A program made the translations under genes and the position numbers. From Saksenaea vasiformis B4078 (lineage: Eukaryota > Mucoromycota > Mucoromycetes > Mucorales > Saksenaeaceae): a stretch of 64,000 nucleotides of DNA. The DNA lies in assembly GCA_000697055.1 (NCBI GenBank), contig JNDT01002379.1, positions 1 through 64,000 of the forward strand, read 5' to 3'. The notes below the pieces were generated by a model. The model was not told where the DNA came from. It saw only the letters and a program-made list of their open reading frames with translations, and searched no databases. Positions 22,296 through 34,363 of the stretch are shown here, in pieces (position 1 is the stretch's first letter; each line of letters starts with the position of its first letter).

Positions 22296-22951
22296 CAGTC
22301 AAGATCGAATCGAAATATATATTCTTAAAATGGTACTGACTGATGAGTCGACTGCCTGCGCTGTGATCTCTGGCATATATGTGGATAGTGGAGGGAGAGG
22401 AAGGTTGGCTGCCACACAACTTCGTGGAGCACAAAAACTTTTGGCATGGGCAACTATTTTAAACACCGATGCCAGGCTGGGCACGTGGCCCACTCACCCT
22501 ATCTGCAGTGTTGACGCGCAACCAAGTCTATTGTATTTTACAGACTGGTGTAACCCCTTTAAATAATCTCGTCAATTGTAGTGTGAAAGGTGGAATGACT
22601 TTTGGATGAAAAAAAAAAGTGTTTGAAAGGATAATGCACTTCCTGCACTGAATCCACTTTTATGCTATGTTTTGAAGAGATTAAGTGCTCATATGGAAAA
22701 GACAGGTCTATGTTGCGCAGAGCTATAGACAACGATCACATAGCTTGCGCATCTTCTTTCAGTTCTTACCATCGAATATCTCTCATGAATAAAGAAAAGA
22801 GCTGGGCAGAAGCTCATAGATGACAAGATGAGAAAAACCACAATAGCAGAGAGAAACGTATATTGGAGAGAGTAAAGGGGACAATTGATTGAATAGGTAA
22901 ATAAAAAGGAGACATCGTCTGCGATCATAGCTGGATGAGTGTTTAGATCAT
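22296..22951. other. Intergenic region, no gene recognised
   Basis: Includes the promoter side of the Eaf6 gene and the 3' flank of the BSD gene. A plus-strand frame at 22123-22566 exists but mostly mirrors Eaf6 exon 1 and has no recognisable content beyond it. Confidence 0.45.
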
Positions 22952-24429
22952 TCATTCCCAGTCACTATCGCTTTCTTCTGTCATTTGTGCTTCTTTCGTT
23001 TTCTTATCTTCTGATTTTTCTGATTTTTCTGCTTTTATCCAATCATCACCGTCTGCTTGTGATTTCAGAGGCGGTGATATCAGACTGGCTTCCGTTGACG
23101 CTGGCTCGGATATGTTGCTGAAATCTGTATCGGATCCTTTCCCGTCGTTCTTTGATTTTGTATCCGTTTTTCGCTCCTTAGTCTCTATAGTCTTTTCTGG
23201 TTCTTCATCATCGGAGTCCCATTTGAAATCTGCTTCATCTTCGTCTGCATGCGCGCCTTTTCATGACATAGAATGAACATCGGTTGTATAGTATCTAGAA
23301 CGTTTACCTTTAACAATTAGTTGACGTTTTTGTTCATCTTGTTCAATTTTCCATGCATGGTAGAAGTACCGTTGCCAGAACGTGGCGTAACTAACTTCGA
23401 CAGGCACTACATTTTTGACAATTAGCATCAATTAGGCAAATCAAAGGAATTACCTAATCCATCCATCATCTCCCGCAATTCTGGTAGCTCTTCCAGTAAT
23501 CGTGCAATCTCATCGGTATATTCTTGTACGTTAAAACTAGCATTAAATGTCTCCAAAACCTTTATCTCTTGGTCGTCATGAAGTTTGTTCGCCGGATCCA
23601 CTAGATATGTATTAGGATCCAACCGCATCTTGGCAAGTAAAGCATCCTTGCGACTGGCACTAAAATCTCGATTTAGAAAATCACATGGTAACCAACCCCT
23701 TCATAAAGGGTAAAAAACAAAAAAAAAGAAGAGAGGGAAATCTTACAAGACTTTTTGACCGCCTAATCCTTTTGTTGCCACTTGTTCTTCGTCACTGTCA
23801 GGTTCAAGCACCGTGATAGTCTTATTCAAGACCTGAAGCACCTCGTTGCCAAATTTTTGCATGTACTGCTCTGCAAAACGCGTACCCTGTTCCATCTCCT
23901 GCCTAAGTTGGCCCAGATCAATATTGTTGGGCAACTTCATTGACGCTAGTTGTGCTGGAGCATCTGCGATCACCTGGGAGAGAGAGCCCAGAGATTGCGT
24001 ATTGATGCTGGAAAGTCTTTCACGTAACGAAGCCAACGATAAGGACCCGCTACCGCTTGCCTCACCAGCCTTGTTATCATTGTCGTTGTTGCTACTGTCG
24101 GAATTCTCGCCTTCTGTAGGCTGTGCTCGTTCTTTTCCTTTTGGTTCATTTACTGTTGCAACATCTTCACGCAAAACGTGTGCAAATTCTTGAAGATCCT
24201 TTTTTGTCACTTCCACAATAGCTTCGCTCTAAACAACGTGAGCTCTGGGAATGATAACATAGAGGTTTACCTGTCTTTTCACAGTGTCCATAAGTGAGCT
24301 GAAACGCTGGCCCCATCCAAAGTTATTGAATGCTTTCAGAATAACATCATTCTCTTCGTCTACGGCGGCGGCATTCGAAGGTGAATTGCTGTTTACTGCC
24401 GCAGCAGTATACTGGTACATGTCATCCAT
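22952..24429 (-). CDS. BSD-domain protein (BSDC1-like)
   Basis: Five exons (24271-24429, 23747-24228, 23454-23659, 23308-23406, 22952-23256) join to 416 residues with all phases closing. The N-terminus has NNFGWGQRFSSLMDTVKRQ followed by SEAIVEVTKKDLQEF, typical of BSDC1-type proteins. The BSD domain is in the third and fourth exons, with DPANKLHDD, then FWQRYFYHAWKIEQDEQKRQ. The C-terminus is an acidic, Ser-rich tail ending DSDWE, also usual for the family. BSD domains occur in TFIIH subunits, synapse-associated proteins and BSDC1; the function of BSDC1 homologues (yeast relative Dos2) is poorly known. The first intron is only 42 nt. The gene ends about 650 bp upstream of the Eaf6 gene, on the same strand. 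Confidence 0.85.
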
Positions 24430-25257
24430 GGCGCTTTAAGGAAGAGTTTTTTTTTCTTTTTTTTTTTTTAAAAAAAAAGGAAGCTCCAAGCAAGGATGCC
24501 TCCGCTTGACCAATAGGCAATCTATGCAGCAGCCAATGAAATGCAGAGACAGCCTTCTTTTTCTTCTGCTATGAAAATTGGGCTTCAGGTGTTTGGTTGT
24601 GGTTTGCGAGGTGATACTTGCTAAAGTTGTTCTCTAAAAATGGTCAGTGATCGTGATGTACTGAGTCATTTGCTTTTTTTTTCCGCTGTTGACAGCAAGT
24701 ACTCGGAGAATGGCTTATTTATTTAGTCTATAAATGAACCCGGCAACATGGATAAACAGGTCATCTTAACCGCATAAGCTTATTATCAATCTTCTAGAAA
24801 CTACTACTAAATCTGCAATCTTTATTCCATGTACTAATGCCTAAGCCATGCTTACTGATAGGATTTAGGATAATAGACTACAGTTGTTTTCGTAACGCAA
24901 GAAAGGTATGTGACACTATCTTTCACTCTTGATATGGGGCAAGATTTACCCTGCGTATTCACCTTTTTTTTTATTCGTAGGTGTGTGTGTCTGTCCATGG
25001 AACTGTGCGAAGCAATTGCATCATTGTTTGTGTACAAATTCTGGGGTAAAAAAAACAGTTTAAATATATTTTATTTTCATGTTTCAAAACAAAAAAAGGG
25101 GATTTTGGCTCGGGTGATGTTTGGGTATATCAAATCGGACGATTTCCAATGCTGTGATAATTATCTTCTAAGAGGGATTCACCAGGTCGCCCTTTTTTTT
25201 CATTCTTTTGGTATGTGCATGGGAAGTTGGATGGCTTTTTTCTTTGTTTCTTTCATT
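24430..25257. other. Intergenic, promoter of the BSD gene and downstream flank of the MIT gene
   Basis: T- and A-rich tracts occur at 24447-24480. A 118-codon plus frame at 24910-25266 is Phe/Cys-rich and is judged non-coding. Confidence 0.45.
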
Positions 25258-26243
25258 CTACGATGATTCTTTGTAGCCGGGTGTTTCTGCATAGGCGATA
25301 CCCGCTTTAAGGAGCGCGGTGCAACCTGTGCAAACGGCTTCTGCCAACATTTGATGAATTTCGTAGTACTGATCTATTTCAACTGCCTTGGCAACGCCTC
25401 GTGATGCAATAGCCCATGTCCGTTCCCGAACCTTGCAGGTCTCATCCACAGTCTGCAGACCAGATTTGGCGTAAGCAAGGGCGGCAGAAACCGCATCTAA
25501 AACAAGATAGTCAGCCAAAAAAAATCCCTGCAGTTTCATGTTCTTACTTGGAATGGGACTTTTTTTGAGAACTACTGCACCCAGGACTGCTGCATTGATC
25601 ACAAGACTGGACAGACCTGACGGTGCTTCAGTCTGGTCTGCTGCGTCTTCTTCAGGTGGTGGATCAGCTTTGATGGGTGTGGTTAAATCCAGCTCATAGC
25701 GTGTTTTGAATTCACCGAGCTTCTTTTCGAGAGCAACCTTGACCGCTGGGTCTGTTTCTACTGTTGAGAAAGAAAAAAGTTCACATGAGCTTGCATGGAA
25801 AAAGAAAAAAAAATTCTTTTTTCTTTGGTGAACTTACGTGGAAGTGCTGTACACATCTTGTCGACTCCCATCATATACAAGTCCAAAGCCATTTGATGAT
25901 TTCCAGAGTGGTTCATTTCGGTGGCGACGCCTAGTAAAGTCATAGCGTGTTCGATCTCTTTTTTGTTGAATATGGTTGGACCTGTCTCAGGAAGAGCCTC
26001 TTTGACAGGTTCGGGCGTGATCGAAGAGAATGAGGCGCGTTTCCAGACATAGTCCGAAAACTTGGTGAATCGCGACGCCTGTACAACTTTTTCGTAAGGT
26101 GGTGGGGGTTCGCACATAGAGTCCAGGGAGCTCCTTCGGCTGGAGTCGGGAGTCCATTTGTAACCAGGGAGCCATGACGTTGCCTGGCCAACGATGGGAA
26201 TTCTTTCAGTGTGTGATATCAGAGTAGATACAAGAGTAGTCAT
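25258..26243 (-). CDS. MIT-domain protein
   Basis: Three exons (25838-26243, 25548-25760, 25258-25496) give 285 residues; introns are 77 and 51 nt. Residues about 105-165 form an MIT (microtubule interacting and trafficking) helical bundle: NKKEIEHAMTLLGVATEMNH, SGNHQMALDLYMMGVDKM, then after the splice DPAVKVALEKKLGEFKTRY. The C-terminal third is Ala-rich and hydrophobic (INAAVLGAVVLKKS, DAVSAALAYAKSG), reminiscent of a membrane-associating or senescence-type helical region. MIT proteins usually bind ESCRT-III tails in endosomal sorting; no other domain (for example an AAA ATPase) is present, so the protein is an adaptor at most. The start MTTLVSTL was chosen because upstream codons in frame look like untranslated sequence. 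Confidence 0.78.
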
Positions 26244-26557
26244 TGAAGAAAAGGAATGGAAGGAAGAAAAGGACAGAAGAGGAGGAAGCTGATCGTGTGG
26301 ATAATTTATATGGCGGAGCACCCATACGTTGCCTAAAATGAAAAATAGCCGTATCACATTAACTGTCGCTTCAGTCTTTGCCATGTGAATTCGCCACGCT
26401 CCCATCCAGGAAATGATCATTTCCTCCGCAAAACATTCCCAAAAACAGAAAGATAACAAGGAACATATGACCTAATTGGTATTTTGAGTGATATTACCAC
26501 CAACAATCATGCGTCCCAGGCACATACCACTTTCTGGAGAACAAGCAAACATCGCCT

Positions 26558-26606
<49 letters not shown>

Positions 26607-29240
26607 AACCCCCCCAAAAAAAAAAAAAAAAAAAAAAAGAAACAATAACAATGTGACATTCATGTCTGAAAATAAAATAAAATAATGCGGGGCATAAGTT
26701 GATCATTGTACTAGATTTCAGGGCAATCCTAAAAGCTAGTAAAATTTTACAGGATGTCTTACAGTACTCCCACCCAATGATCTTGATGGTGATCGAAACC
26801 AAAGATCACTCGGTTTCAGCTAATCCTTTATGGAAAACCTTGGTTGTCATTTAAAGTCCGATGTAGCAGCAGCACAAACAACGCTTCTCCTTCAGCAAGA
26901 AAAGCCTTCCACCCAAACAAAATGGGAGGCAACGCGACTTTTTCACTGATTTTCAAAAAATAACAGCAATAATTGCGTATGAATAAAAATAATCACCCGG
27001 CGTTCCCTGTCAGAAGAAAATCACGAGGATATGGTACAAATACGTATGTTCATTGTCTAACCATGCAGTCCTGCGCACCGTATTTGCTGAAAGCTATTAC
27101 AAAGAAACTTTGTGGCATTCTATGCTTTGCTAACGTGAGCGAGCTGTCAGACAACGCGGAAAATCCAGTGGAATGTGTTTCCGAATGCCGCAGCTTTGTG
27201 CTATCTGAAACTTGACACAAACTACTTGTATCGATTACTTGTTCAACATGTTGTATATATTGGTATGGCTACACAACGTTGGGAAAAAGAAAAATTAGCT
27301 TCCGAAGACCTGTCTAACTAGTCCCGGTTGCCCTTTATGTTGAAACGCGCACAGCTCTCTGGAGCCCTCTTGATTGCTGCGGTGTGTGCCTTATTCTCAA
27401 GGACAGCGTCGGGATCTTTTCCGACGCAATTTGTTTCCGCAGCGAGGTGTAGCGAAGCGGTCCATAAGGCGCGAGATACGGTTGCAGTAGTAGCGGCCGT
27501 TTTCTGAGTATAATACACCGCCACGAGCAGCGGCTTATCATCTGGGTAGCGTAACTTGTTGCAGGTAAGGCACATATTAGTTTAAGATCATCCTATTTCT
27601 TGCATCTGTAAACAAAGCCCCAACCGTGCACTTAAAGGGCCTCGGTCGAACCACCTGGAAGAAGTTACACGACTTTGTCAACGTTTCGAGACATGCAGGA
27701 CGACTACAATTGTTATGTTTGCTAACAAGCTCTAAAGACGGTCAAGTCTGCTCAACATGCTTATCCTGTTGACTGAGAGAGTGAGAGAAAGGTGGAGGAG
27801 TCATTGACATATCTTGATTAGCTTCTTTCCCCGCCAGTGTAAAATATTTTAATCCCAACCAAGGTATGTTTACAACGATCAGAAAACTCTAATTTTTCCT
27901 TTTTTCATTTTGTACTCCAAAGAAAGTGATGCACTGTCTTATCTATTGGTTTCTGATAAAATTTTCGTCCAAGTAGCAGGCAACCAGTGCTTTATCATGA
28001 AAATTCATGATGCCGCAGGTGCTTCACCCAGTGGGTGCGTTCCTCCACGCCACCAATTTATGCTACCATTCTACAAAGCACTGTATCGTCGACATCATGT
28101 GTTGTTATCAAGCTGACATTAGCAAAGTTTTATTTGTACATACACGAGAAACGCGGAACTCGATCCATGAAAAGATAAGGGTCCCCAGAGGTTGGGACAG
28201 AAGATTTGAATGGTGGGGAAATTTCTTTTTTTCGGTTCGTGCATATGTCGTTCGGTCTACAGACAAAGTCGTGAAAAGATTTATTATGGGCCTGATGGTT
28301 CATGCTTTTTAAAACTTCCAGCATGCATATCTTTAAAGATAGCGGTTAATCGAGCCAAGTGAGGAAAACGCGCTTAACGCACAGTTGGTGTAATTCACGG
28401 AAACGCGTTACAAAACAAAACGCAAGTTTAGCCTTCCCTTTTTTCGTCATGATAACCGAGGAGAAATTTCAGCTGAGAGCACAGGGATGTCTTTTTCTGT
28501 CTCCGGGTTCTTGCATCAGGGCACTTACCTCTGCCGGCGGTAACCCAGCAAAACAAGGGTTGCAATCTTCTTTATATTTCCTGCTCATCATTTGTTAATT
28601 GTTGTAGCCAATCAGGTGTATTTGCTCCGAAAAAAAAAGGGGGATAGCAATGAAGAAATGGCAGAATGAAGTGGTCGTTCCACAGGATCGTCGGTTTTCG
28701 GAGCAACGGAAGAGCGTAGTCCGAAAAATGTTGTCATATCCTGGATGGCTGTTGCGAGTAAAAGGAACGACTGGTACAGCACACAAAGGTGATTTTGTGT
28801 CCTTTAAAGGGAAAAAGGACCGACACCAACGCTGGTCCGTCAGCGCCTAACATCAACTTTCTTACCAAGATAGCGTTTGCACCCTTGGAACTCCATTGAA
28901 GCTTTTCTCTTTCTAATTCATTTCTACCGTTTGCTAACCTTCTTTACTTTTACCTTTTCCTTCTTCGTGTCACCAAGTTTTTTTTTCTTTTCATTTTAAC
29001 CTAGATATAAAGGCATGCTTAGATAGTGAAACGCGTTCAGCCTATAGATGAAAAAAATATTCTAGACAAGAGAAAAAAAGGAAGGGATAAGGTCACCGCT
29101 GGTTTCCGGAATTATGTCACCGAAATCCTTCCATTTCGCAGGCCATAATTTAGCTTATAAAGCTACGTAGAAATGCTGTACAGCGTTTCAAGATTGCAGA
29201 TTCTGAAGCTCGGGGTCGCAGTTGTAGAAATGCGGGTCGT
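26244..29240. other. Long gene-poor stretch
   Basis: No convincing gene was found. A minus ORF at 27318-27575 (85 codons) and a plus ORF at 27910-28116 are unassigned. Homopolymer tracts lie near 26562-26638. The sequence around 28610-28720 resembles 32420-32530 weakly (both contain tgtagccaatcaggt), suggesting relic repeats. Confidence 0.45.
26562..26638. repeat. Homopolymer tract A(32) G A(14) C(7) A(23)
   Basis: Almost pure A runs are separated by one G and one C7 block. It could be an old poly-A tail remnant or an assembly artefact; the translated lysine/phenylalanine ORFs across it are spurious. Confidence 0.85.
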
Positions 29241-29560
29241 AGAGAAACTCGTGACAAGGCCAGATTACTTGAATTGAATATTAAGAAACGTATGAGTATT
29301 TTTGCGTCAGAGAAGCAATTAGGCGTTCACATTCGTACAACTCAGAGACGCGTTAAACAATACGGGGAGTGTTTCGATAATGTTGATAGCGACAACAAGA
29401 AAGTTCGTATACAGATTCTGATCGAAGAGCACGTAAAGTTTGTTATCGATTTTACTGGTGTTAACAGTTCGCTGTTCTCATTGAAGTGATCGAGAATCTG
29501 ATGCAGTACCTTGATCGTCTTGAAAGTCACGAGCAGCACTGCCCATAATTCCATGAAGAG
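29240..29560 (+). pseudogene. Tc1/mariner-like transposase remnant, N-terminal helix-turn-helix part
   Basis: The frame at 29274-29489 contains IKKRMSIFASEKQLGVHIRT followed by TQRRVKQYGE and later LIEEHVKFVIDFT. This pattern (helix-turn-helix, then an eEH-k-vid segment) is common to N-termini of fungal Tc1-like transposases. It stops after 71 codons, and no catalytic domain follows directly. The relation to the family is by eye only. Confidence 0.45.
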
Positions 29561-29600
29561 AATGCAATTTTTCTGTGAAATAAGCAAATATTTCATTCAT

Positions 29601-31490
29601 ATTACTAGAAAATAGTCAACTGAATTTGTCTGCTTGTTATTTGCAACAATCATATATCATCAGACGTCTTCTAAGCTCCTGCTTCAATTTGTAACAATCT
29701 TTGCTTTTGAGAATGTCCAAAACTGCATTGAAAGGGTCAACTTTCTCTTTTGTTCTGTACACCCGTTATGATTCTATATCTTCCTCGTCTTCGTCTTCCT
29801 CTTGGTTACCTCTGGCATCTATGATCGCATCCACAATACCGTCGTCCGAGAAAGGAGGGTATATAACAAATGTCTCTACTTGCGATTCAGGCCTAAAGTC
29901 TGCGTTGTATGTGCCGTAAATCTCTTCAAGTTTAGCTACGATTTTGGCTGAGGTCAGTTCTTCCTCTGTTGCTGCTGTATGATTGCTTTCCGGGATGCCA
30001 TCGAAAAGCCTGTTGCCCTGAAGCTGTTCTGAACCGTAGCAGCCGTTACGCTGCCGTACACCCTCGTTGCACCACTGCATTGCTTGAAGCTAGTTCGCCT
30101 TATGTACATTTTTCGGTGACTGCCACGTTTGAACTTACGGTGTGCTATATCGACCTATGGCTTTATGAATACCTTTTAAGGATCTGTGTCTCCAATTTTA
30201 TTCTATCCCTCGCCTACAATATTCGGGCTTTATCGACTTCTACAAGCTCCTCACAACAAGCTCCTTACAAGTGTGAGTGGGAGCCTTAATCTCGATTGTC
30301 CCAACTTCGATCCCATTACACGAAATTAATATGTAGTCGGGCCTGTATGCTACATAATCATGGGGTATTTACTTGGTAGCAAAGGAAGTAGTATTCCTAT
30401 CATTACCGTAAGTCAAATAAAGCTTATCGCTTAGATTTTCCTTTACTTGCCAGTCAATCGACAAGAAATTGTTGGCCGAAAATACTGGATTTGGAATCCA
30501 CGTTTTCGTCAGATAAATATTATGAGACACTCAAGTCAAATAGATTTTGCGCTGGAAAGTGATGCATCTTTGCGGCGAGAAGTGGTTTATTTTGCGTCAA
30601 TCTTAGGAATAAGTGAAATCTGGGTAACTTCGTTTTTGCATTGAGGTACTTCAATGATGCATTTTTCAGTATGCTTTCGGAAAGCAGTAAAAATGTCTCA
30701 CGGTAAGGACACGTTCCACCCAAAAATGATCTGTATTTAAAGGCATGGATGAACCATTTTAAATTGTTTGGCTCTGTTTTTCAAAAAGACATCCCCGGTA
30801 AGGATGCCAATTTATAGATATACATAGAGTAGCGTAAAATGCATTCACTAAACAGTACGTTCTGTAGGATCACAGACACGTTTTTCACCGTGAAATCCAT
30901 CTCAGATGCAGAATACCTGTACTTCATGGCTCACTGTTCCGCACCGAAGTCTTGCTGTTAACGAAGCTACATCGAACGCGGCAGCAAAACATTAGTGCAT
31001 GTGAGAAGTTAATTTGAGAAAATACATACAAGAGAAATTAGCGTATTGCCAATACGCATTTCTTCTAGCGTGGTCGGTACTGGCGAAGGGATATATATTG
31101 TGCGCCTTTCGTCAATCGCCTAGTCACATCCCGTTAGTAAAGAATGAATAGACGTATAGGAAAGTATATAACCTTTACTGACTCTCTCTCTGTACTTACC
31201 AGTTTCCATAATCTAACCACTACATACAGGTCATCGTCACAGACGCGTACTGGTGATATTGGATAGCGTGCTAGTTTTCAAACGAGAACATAACAATAAA
31301 ATGTGGCCCATGAGGTCCAGCAATAACCACCGTAGTTGTCGCTTACAATGTTCTTTTTCGACGCTCACACGCTGTTCCATATTACTTGTCTTGTACGTGG
31401 CTTGGTCTCGTATCTCACTAACGTCTACAATGTACACTGCGAGGAAGACAGTGCATGCAGTTGCACAAACCCCGCAATCTATAGTTAACA
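29601..31490. other. Gene-poor stretch with one acidic minus-strand ORF
   Basis: A minus frame at 29766-30080 (104 codons) ends in a strongly acidic tail and includes KIVAKLEEIYGTYNADF. It is unassigned and may be a mobile-element remnant. Nothing else was recognised. Confidence 0.35.
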
Positions 31491-31501
31491 TCTAAGAAAC
31501 T

Positions 31502-31789
31502 TTGTATCTTTTTTCCTATTATTATAAGAGTATTCTATGCCGCTTACAGATATTTCAAACAAGACACGCAAACCTAACACCGAATAAGAGAAACGGCTGC
31601 TCTGGGCAAAGCGGCACGTCCATTAGACAAAGGGATCGATGTGACAAGGTAATCTGGTCTGATCAGTCCAAATTCCTTGTCATCGGTAATAATGGCAAAG
31701 AACGCATTCTTCACAAGAATGGAGAAGGTTTTATCGAATCGCACACCAAAGAAACAATGAAAAGCATCGGGTGTACAGTGATGGTATGA
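31502..31789 (+). pseudogene. Tc1/mariner-like transposase remnant, start of DDE domain
   Basis: The reading frame ends with DKVIWSDQSKFLVIGNNGKE, then HKNGEGFIESHTKETMK and GCTVMV. This matches the first part of the DDE_3 domain of Tc1-like transposases, where WSDESKF contains the first catalytic Asp. A TGA directly after MV interrupts the expected WG motif. The rest of the domain is not recognisable, so this is a fragment. It is about 2 kb from the helix-turn-helix remnant and probably a different copy. Confidence 0.6.
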
Positions 31790-33063
31790 GACTGCCGTTT
31801 TGAAACGCTCCCAAAGTTGAAACCGACAAACATCACATACAGTGCTTTCTACTTTTTTTTTTTAACTAAGAGACTGCCGACATTTAATCTGGTTTCGTGG
31901 AGCTTGTTCAATCGTCTGCACACTTCCTCCCTCGCGGTGTAGAACTACACTCAAGCTTGTGCTGCTAAGAGCTGTATTTATAGATTTGTGAAAGAGCTCA
32001 ATAAGATTAGCTGCTTGCTTCTCCGGTTGATTTCATCCAGGTGCTTTTTATTCGTTTAGAGAGCAAGGTTGGAAATATGATGTATTTCTCAGAAGAATAC
32101 TTTTTGAGAGGCGCCCAATAACTCTGCAAAAGTTGAATGAGCTCTATGAAAGTCTCGTTCATTATTAGAGGGTGAGGGCATTCCTTGAGTGGTACATTCA
32201 GGAATCACTTGAATGAATTAAACGCGTCTTTCAGCACGCCATGCACCCATTTGATTTACTCCTGTCTGACATAAAATATGGCTCCTGTGATATTAGGGGG
32301 AAAGTAATCAAAGGGAACTCCAGCAGGCGGTGCAGCAAACCTTTTGGTCTTCACCAAGGTGACCTGGTGGAAAAAGAGTATGCGATTTCTTTTTTTGTTT
32401 GTCGACCGATGTTTGGCGATTGTGTAGCCAATCAGGTACGTTTGCAGGTTCGTCTCCCCATGCCGACTCTGCGGTAATCAACTAGCGGAGGTAGAATGGG
32501 TTGTTCCACACGATCAGCGACTATCGGACTGTCGGAACAGTGTAATGCAAAAGAAGGTTGTAGTGTTTCGAAGATGTGTTGCGAGTCAGGGGAACAAATG
32601 GCATGACACTTCTTTTTTCTTTCCTTTTTCCTCTCACTTTCCTTATTTGTTTCTATACTTAGCCGTACTACCTGACAGTGCTTACGGTAGTGGGGCGAAA
32701 GTGAGAAGAAGCAGAAAAAAAGGGAAGGCGACGGGAAGAATAAGCCCAATCTTCCGGGGCAGCCGCACCTGTGAAACGATGATTTCCGGAGTTACACGGC
32801 CGAGTCTACTTTCCGTTTGAAAAGGTTGAGGATAATGATGTATTTGTGGGCATAGTACTTCAAGTACGTGGTGATGTGACCATGCAGTGCATTCCGAACT
32901 ATACTATACAATATCCGGGTAGAGGTTGTCTTGTGTCCTTACTTTAATTTGTCTCATGTTGCACACACGCAGCCACGACAGAAGACATAAAAAACGACAG
33001 TTTTTTTCCGCCGTTTTATTTTTTCTTTCTTCTTTTTATTTGCCAAGAAAAAGAAATAGCATT

Positions 33064-33552
33064 ATGTCAACTGAATACGGCACTGTACCCTCCGACCAAG
33101 AAGCTGTTTTCCAGGAAGAGACTCGCTGGCAAAAGGTTAAGCGAGTCCTGCACTTGCATGGTCACCGTGTAGCTATCACTTGGGGTATCGTGATTGCTGT
33201 TACTGCCGTCTTGACCTTGTCCTTCCACTTCGCTTTGCATCGCCCCCATGATAATAACGAACCTACCGAAGGTGACAGTTTACTGGGTGCTGAGTGCGTT
33301 TCCGATCGTAGCTGGTTTGTAGCACTCCTTTTATCTATTTTCCTCGGACCTTTTGGTAAGTGTGTGTTGCCTACTCATATTCCTTACTGAGACTTCGATA
33401 CAGGTGTTGATCGTTTCTACCTCGGCTATGTATTCCTTGGAATTATCAAGCTTATCACAGGTGGTCTGGCTGGAATCTGGTGGACTGTTGACGTTATTTT
33501 AATTGCTCTCAACGTTCTTACCGATCATCCTGACGGATGTCACCTCCATTAA
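33064..33552 (+). CDS. TM2-domain membrane protein
   Basis: Two exons (33064-33355, 33404-33552; 48-nt intron) give 146 residues. A first membrane segment (AITWGIVIAVTAVLTLSFHF) lies near residues 40-60. The TM2 domain begins with SWFVALLLSIFLGPFG, and after the splice continues VDRFYLGYVFLGIIKLITGG and GIWWTVDVILIALNVL. The order of hydrophobic helix, G-F/V-D/H-RFYLG turn and second helix is the TM2 signature. TM2 proteins are small membrane proteins of unclear role, in animals linked to Notch signalling and phagocytosis. The chosen ATG follows a T-rich leader and starts MSTEYGTVPSD. Confidence 0.85.
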
Positions 33553-34363
33553 GCATTCAATACCAAGCTATGATATCTTGTCTGCCTGTACTTTTTCTCT
33601 GTAGCATAAAAAAATAATATCCCATTTGTACGTACAACTGAGAGTGCCTGTTGAGAATTTTCGATGAAGAGTTAAGTGTTCCTCTATAAACTACAGAGGA
33701 AATGTCACGTTTGTATGGGTCAAACATTATCGTTGCACATTTTCGAAACTTTAGTCTAACCAAAGAAACATATGTCAACACCAGTTTCTGGAAAGGAAAC
33801 ATTGGCTTGACCTCAGCATCCCATAATGATCATGCGATCAGCGAGAAAAAGCAGTAACTCTCGGTTCCTTCGAACAATGGAAGCTGCCAAGCCGTTGTCC
33901 ATCATGAGACTCAGTAAATATTAGAGATAAAGGGAGTTATAGTCAACAGAAACATCCAAAGTGTACTGTATCTGCCTTGAGAGCTACAATTTCCGCACTG
34001 CCACCGGTACATCAATATATCGGCAAAGGTTTACTTACCTATGTTGGTTAATAAGCAATAATTTTTGCTGTAGTAAGAGGCAATATGATCTTTCCCCTTA
34101 TCTAACTGACTCTATTGCACTTCTTCACTTCCCTTCGTGCATAAAGCAACCAACCTTCGAATAACGAAGCAGTGTGCCCATGTGACGTCGATTATAGGAC
34201 CCGCGGCCACTCCGACCTTGGCTTGCACAGGCCCGGCGCTCTCATCTTTACCTTCCATCCGCCACGTAGAAGTAATTGTGCTTTTTCCTCTTCTTGCAGC
34301 AGGACGAATAAGGATCAATAGTCTTACGTAACTCGACGGGAGGAAAGAAAGTCTGTGCTCAGG

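Noticed and set aside
22123..22566. 147-codon plus-strand ORF
   Set aside because: It largely mirrors the first exon of the Eaf6 gene on the other strand and has no domain of its own.
24910..25266. 118-codon plus-strand ORF rich in Phe and Cys
   Set aside because: Composition is that of translated T-rich intergenic DNA; no start context or family, and it abuts the end of the MIT gene.
26472..26802. Phe-rich and Lys-rich ORFs on both strands
   Set aside because: They are translations of the homopolymer tract at 26562-26638.
28610..32530. Weak similarity between 28610-28720 and 32420-32530
   Set aside because: Only short words are shared; not enough to define a repeat family by eye.
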